Of a stretch of 64,000 bases of DNA, positions 62,880-64,000 are shown in pieces. How positions within the stretch are numbered: position 1 is the stretch's first letter; every line of letters begins with the position of its first letter. Both the position numbers and the translations under genes were made by a program. The notes beneath the pieces were generated by a model. The model was not told where the DNA came from and did no database searches. It worked only from the letters and a program-made list of their open reading frames with translations. The stretch lies in contig NZ_QMFB01000001.1 in NCBI RefSeq assembly GCF_003285015.1, positions 620,001 through 684,000 on the forward strand. The letters are read 5' to 3'. This DNA is from Paenibacillus contaminans (lineage in GTDB: Bacteria; Bacillota; Bacilli; Paenibacillales; NBRC-103111).

Positions 62880-63315
62880 TGGAAATCACCGCCTTCGGGC
62901 GATACAAGCAGTAGCTTGTCGGCGTTTCACGCAAGTATACCTGAAGGCAGCGCGGGCGATTTTCCGTCCGGTCAAGGTAATCCTGTACAATCTCGCATAT
63001 TGTGCGGGCGACGACTTCCGTCGTCGGAAAACGGTCAGGTCGTTTGTCGCTGAAGCTGACGGTATCCGAGTTGAGAACGGAATGGTCGAACCTATCGTGA
63101 ATAAGCCGCTTTAGAATGGAAAAATTAACGAGAAAGCCTGCCGAGTCCAGGGTATCGCCTGCGATCGTAATATTGGCGAAGTACGTATGCCCATGCATGT
63201 TCCTGCATTTGCCCGCCTCTTCGGCAGGCACATAATGAGCGGCTGCAAACTGCATATCCTTATTGAGCTCATAGCTATAGTGGTGAGGAACGGACGGATA
63301 CAGCTGATGCAGCAT
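62872..63315 (-). CDS. queD: 6-carboxy-5,6,7,8-tetrahydropterin synthase
   Basis: A 147-residue pterin synthase homologue converting dihydroneopterin triphosphate to carboxy-tetrahydropterin. Zinc-binding His are in MQFAAAHYVP and CRNMHGHTYFANI; a catalytic DRFDHSVLN segment follows. It overlaps queC by one base and queE by 8. Confidence 0.93.
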   Translation of the reverse strand: MLHQLYPSVPHHYSYELNKDMQFAAAHYVPAEEAGKCRNMHGHTYFANITIAGDTLDSAGFLVNFSILKRLIHDRFDHSVLNSDTVSFSDKRPDRFPTTEVVARTICEIVQDYLDRTENRPRCLQVYLRETPTSYCLYRPKAVISND

Positions 63316-63980
63316 TAGGACAAAACACCTCGAATCCGAACGGCCGAATAGTCGTCAAGCCCTTTTCTCCGCAGCACGCAAGCCGGACACTCGCCGCAGC
63401 CGTCCGCCATGATTCCGTTGTAGCAGGTGAGCGTACGTTCCCTGACAAAATCAAAGGCGCCCAAACGGTCCGCCAGCTCCCAGGTTTCTTTTTTGTTCAG
63501 CCACATAAGCGGGGTTTCAAGGACGAACGGATAATCCATCGCAAGATTTAACGTGACGTTTAACGATTTGACAAACACGTCCCGGCAATCCGGGTATCCG
63601 CTGAAGTCGGTTTCGCAAACGCCGGATACGATGTGCTTCGCGCCGATCTGTTTGCCGAGTACGGCGGCGAAGGTCAGAAAAAGCATGTTCCGGCCGTCTA
63701 CGAACGTAGTAGGAAGTGCGCCTTCCTGCTGCTCGATGGCGATATCGTTCCGCGTCAAAGCATTGGGTGCCAGCTGCCCGAGCAGCGACATATCGATAAT
63801 CCTGTGCTTCGCGCGAAGTTCATCGGCGATCGCCGCTGCGCATTCCACTTCAAGCTTATGCCTTTGTCCGTAATCGAAGGTTACGGCTTCCACTTCGACA
63901 TAACGCTCCAGTGCCCAAAACAGGCATGTCGTGCTGTCCTGTCCGCCGCTGAATACGACGACAGCTTTCGATTGATTCAT
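63315..63980 (-). CDS. queC: 7-cyano-7-deazaguanine synthase
   Basis: A 221-residue ATP-dependent enzyme turning CDG into preQ0. The ATP pyrophosphatase loop [12 protein letters not shown] is near the start, and the zinc cluster [14 protein letters not shown] is at the end. GGGAG precedes the ATG. It is the first gene of the operon as seen here; any preQ1 riboswitch would lie beyond the window edge. Confidence 0.95.
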   Translation of the reverse strand: MNQSKAVVVFSGGQDSTTCLFWALERYVEVEAVTFDYGQRHKLEVECAAAIADELRAKHRIIDMSLLGQLAPNALTRNDIAIEQQEGALPTTFVDGRNMLFLTFAAVLGKQIGAKHIVSGVCETDFSGYPDCRDVFVKSLNVTLNLAMDYPFVLETPLMWLNKKETWELADRLGAFDFVRERTLTCYNGIMADGCGECPACVLRRKGLDDYSAVRIRGVLS

Positions 63981-64000
63981 CTAAGTATCTCCCTCTCTTG

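Noticed and set aside
1..64000. tRNA, rRNA, CRISPR arrays, complete insertion sequences, phage genes
   Set aside because: I scanned for cloverleaf-like TTCRA arms, regularly spaced repeats, transposase motifs and phage structural genes and saw none that I could support.

Overview
The window reads as the chromosome of a spore-forming, cell-wall-rich Firmicute of the Paenibacillus/Cohnella type. The evidence is three carbohydrate ABC transporters of the LipO/LplB/YtcP kind, their membrane-bound or two-component AraC regulators, a huge SLH-anchored surface protein, a T-box leader, strong AGGAGG-type ribosome binding sites and many U-tailed terminators. No rRNA, tRNA, CRISPR array, complete insertion sequence or phage was found.

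Layout. 0-2.7 kb: a lipoprotein (cut by the window edge), a DUF4956 membrane protein and a VTC-type polyphosphate-polymerase-like protein on the minus strand, then an acetyltransferase and a MmcQ/YjbR protein. 3.4-8.1 kb: a signalling operon with a PAS-PAS hybrid histidine kinase, a soluble PAS chemoreceptor-like protein, a stand-alone receiver and a receiver-HD-GYP c-di-GMP phosphodiesterase. 8.2-18 kb: sugar module 1 (histidine kinase, AraC response regulator, binding protein, two permeases, large glycosidase-like enzyme). 18.3-21.8 kb: a heptad-repeat protein, then a sugar isomerase/epimerase, a Gfo/Idh/MocA dehydrogenase and an AraC regulator on the minus strand. 21.9-34 kb: module 2, with a membrane AraC regulator divergent from a 2423-residue sialidase-like SLH protein, a decapitated binding-protein relic and two intact permeases. 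34.1-35.8 kb: a Fur box, a wrecked siderophore-type AraC gene and a ferredoxin-NADP reductase. 36.3-48.9 kb: module 3 (membrane AraC regulator, binding protein, two permeases, GHL6-type glycosidase, two Tat-exported beta-helix proteins).

49-56 kb is a visibly more A+T-rich block: an MFS efflux gene behind a MerR-like promoter and a transcription attenuator, then a four-gene type III polyketide operon (synthase, methyltransferase, flavin oxidase, MMPL exporter). 56-58.2 kb holds an HD-domain nucleotidase, relics of a cupin gene and a siderophore-binding gene, and a small unknown gene. 58.3-61.5 kb has a T-box-controlled archaeal/fungal-type aspartate-semialdehyde dehydrogenase and a 7TM-PAS-GGDEF protein. 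61.6-64 kb is the queuosine precursor operon queC-queD-queE-queF on the minus strand.

The observations most worth a second look are: (i) a 5'-leader motif present three times (copies near 1.73, 8.22 and 38.7 kb), starting at the expected transcription start in two of them; (ii) an efflux-gene attenuator whose antiterminator partner can be identified; (iii) a sugar-binding-protein gene reduced to its last quarter beside the giant surface protein; and (iv) a near-perfect Fur box left in front of a three-frame regulator relic, which probably now drives a ferredoxin-NADP reductase.
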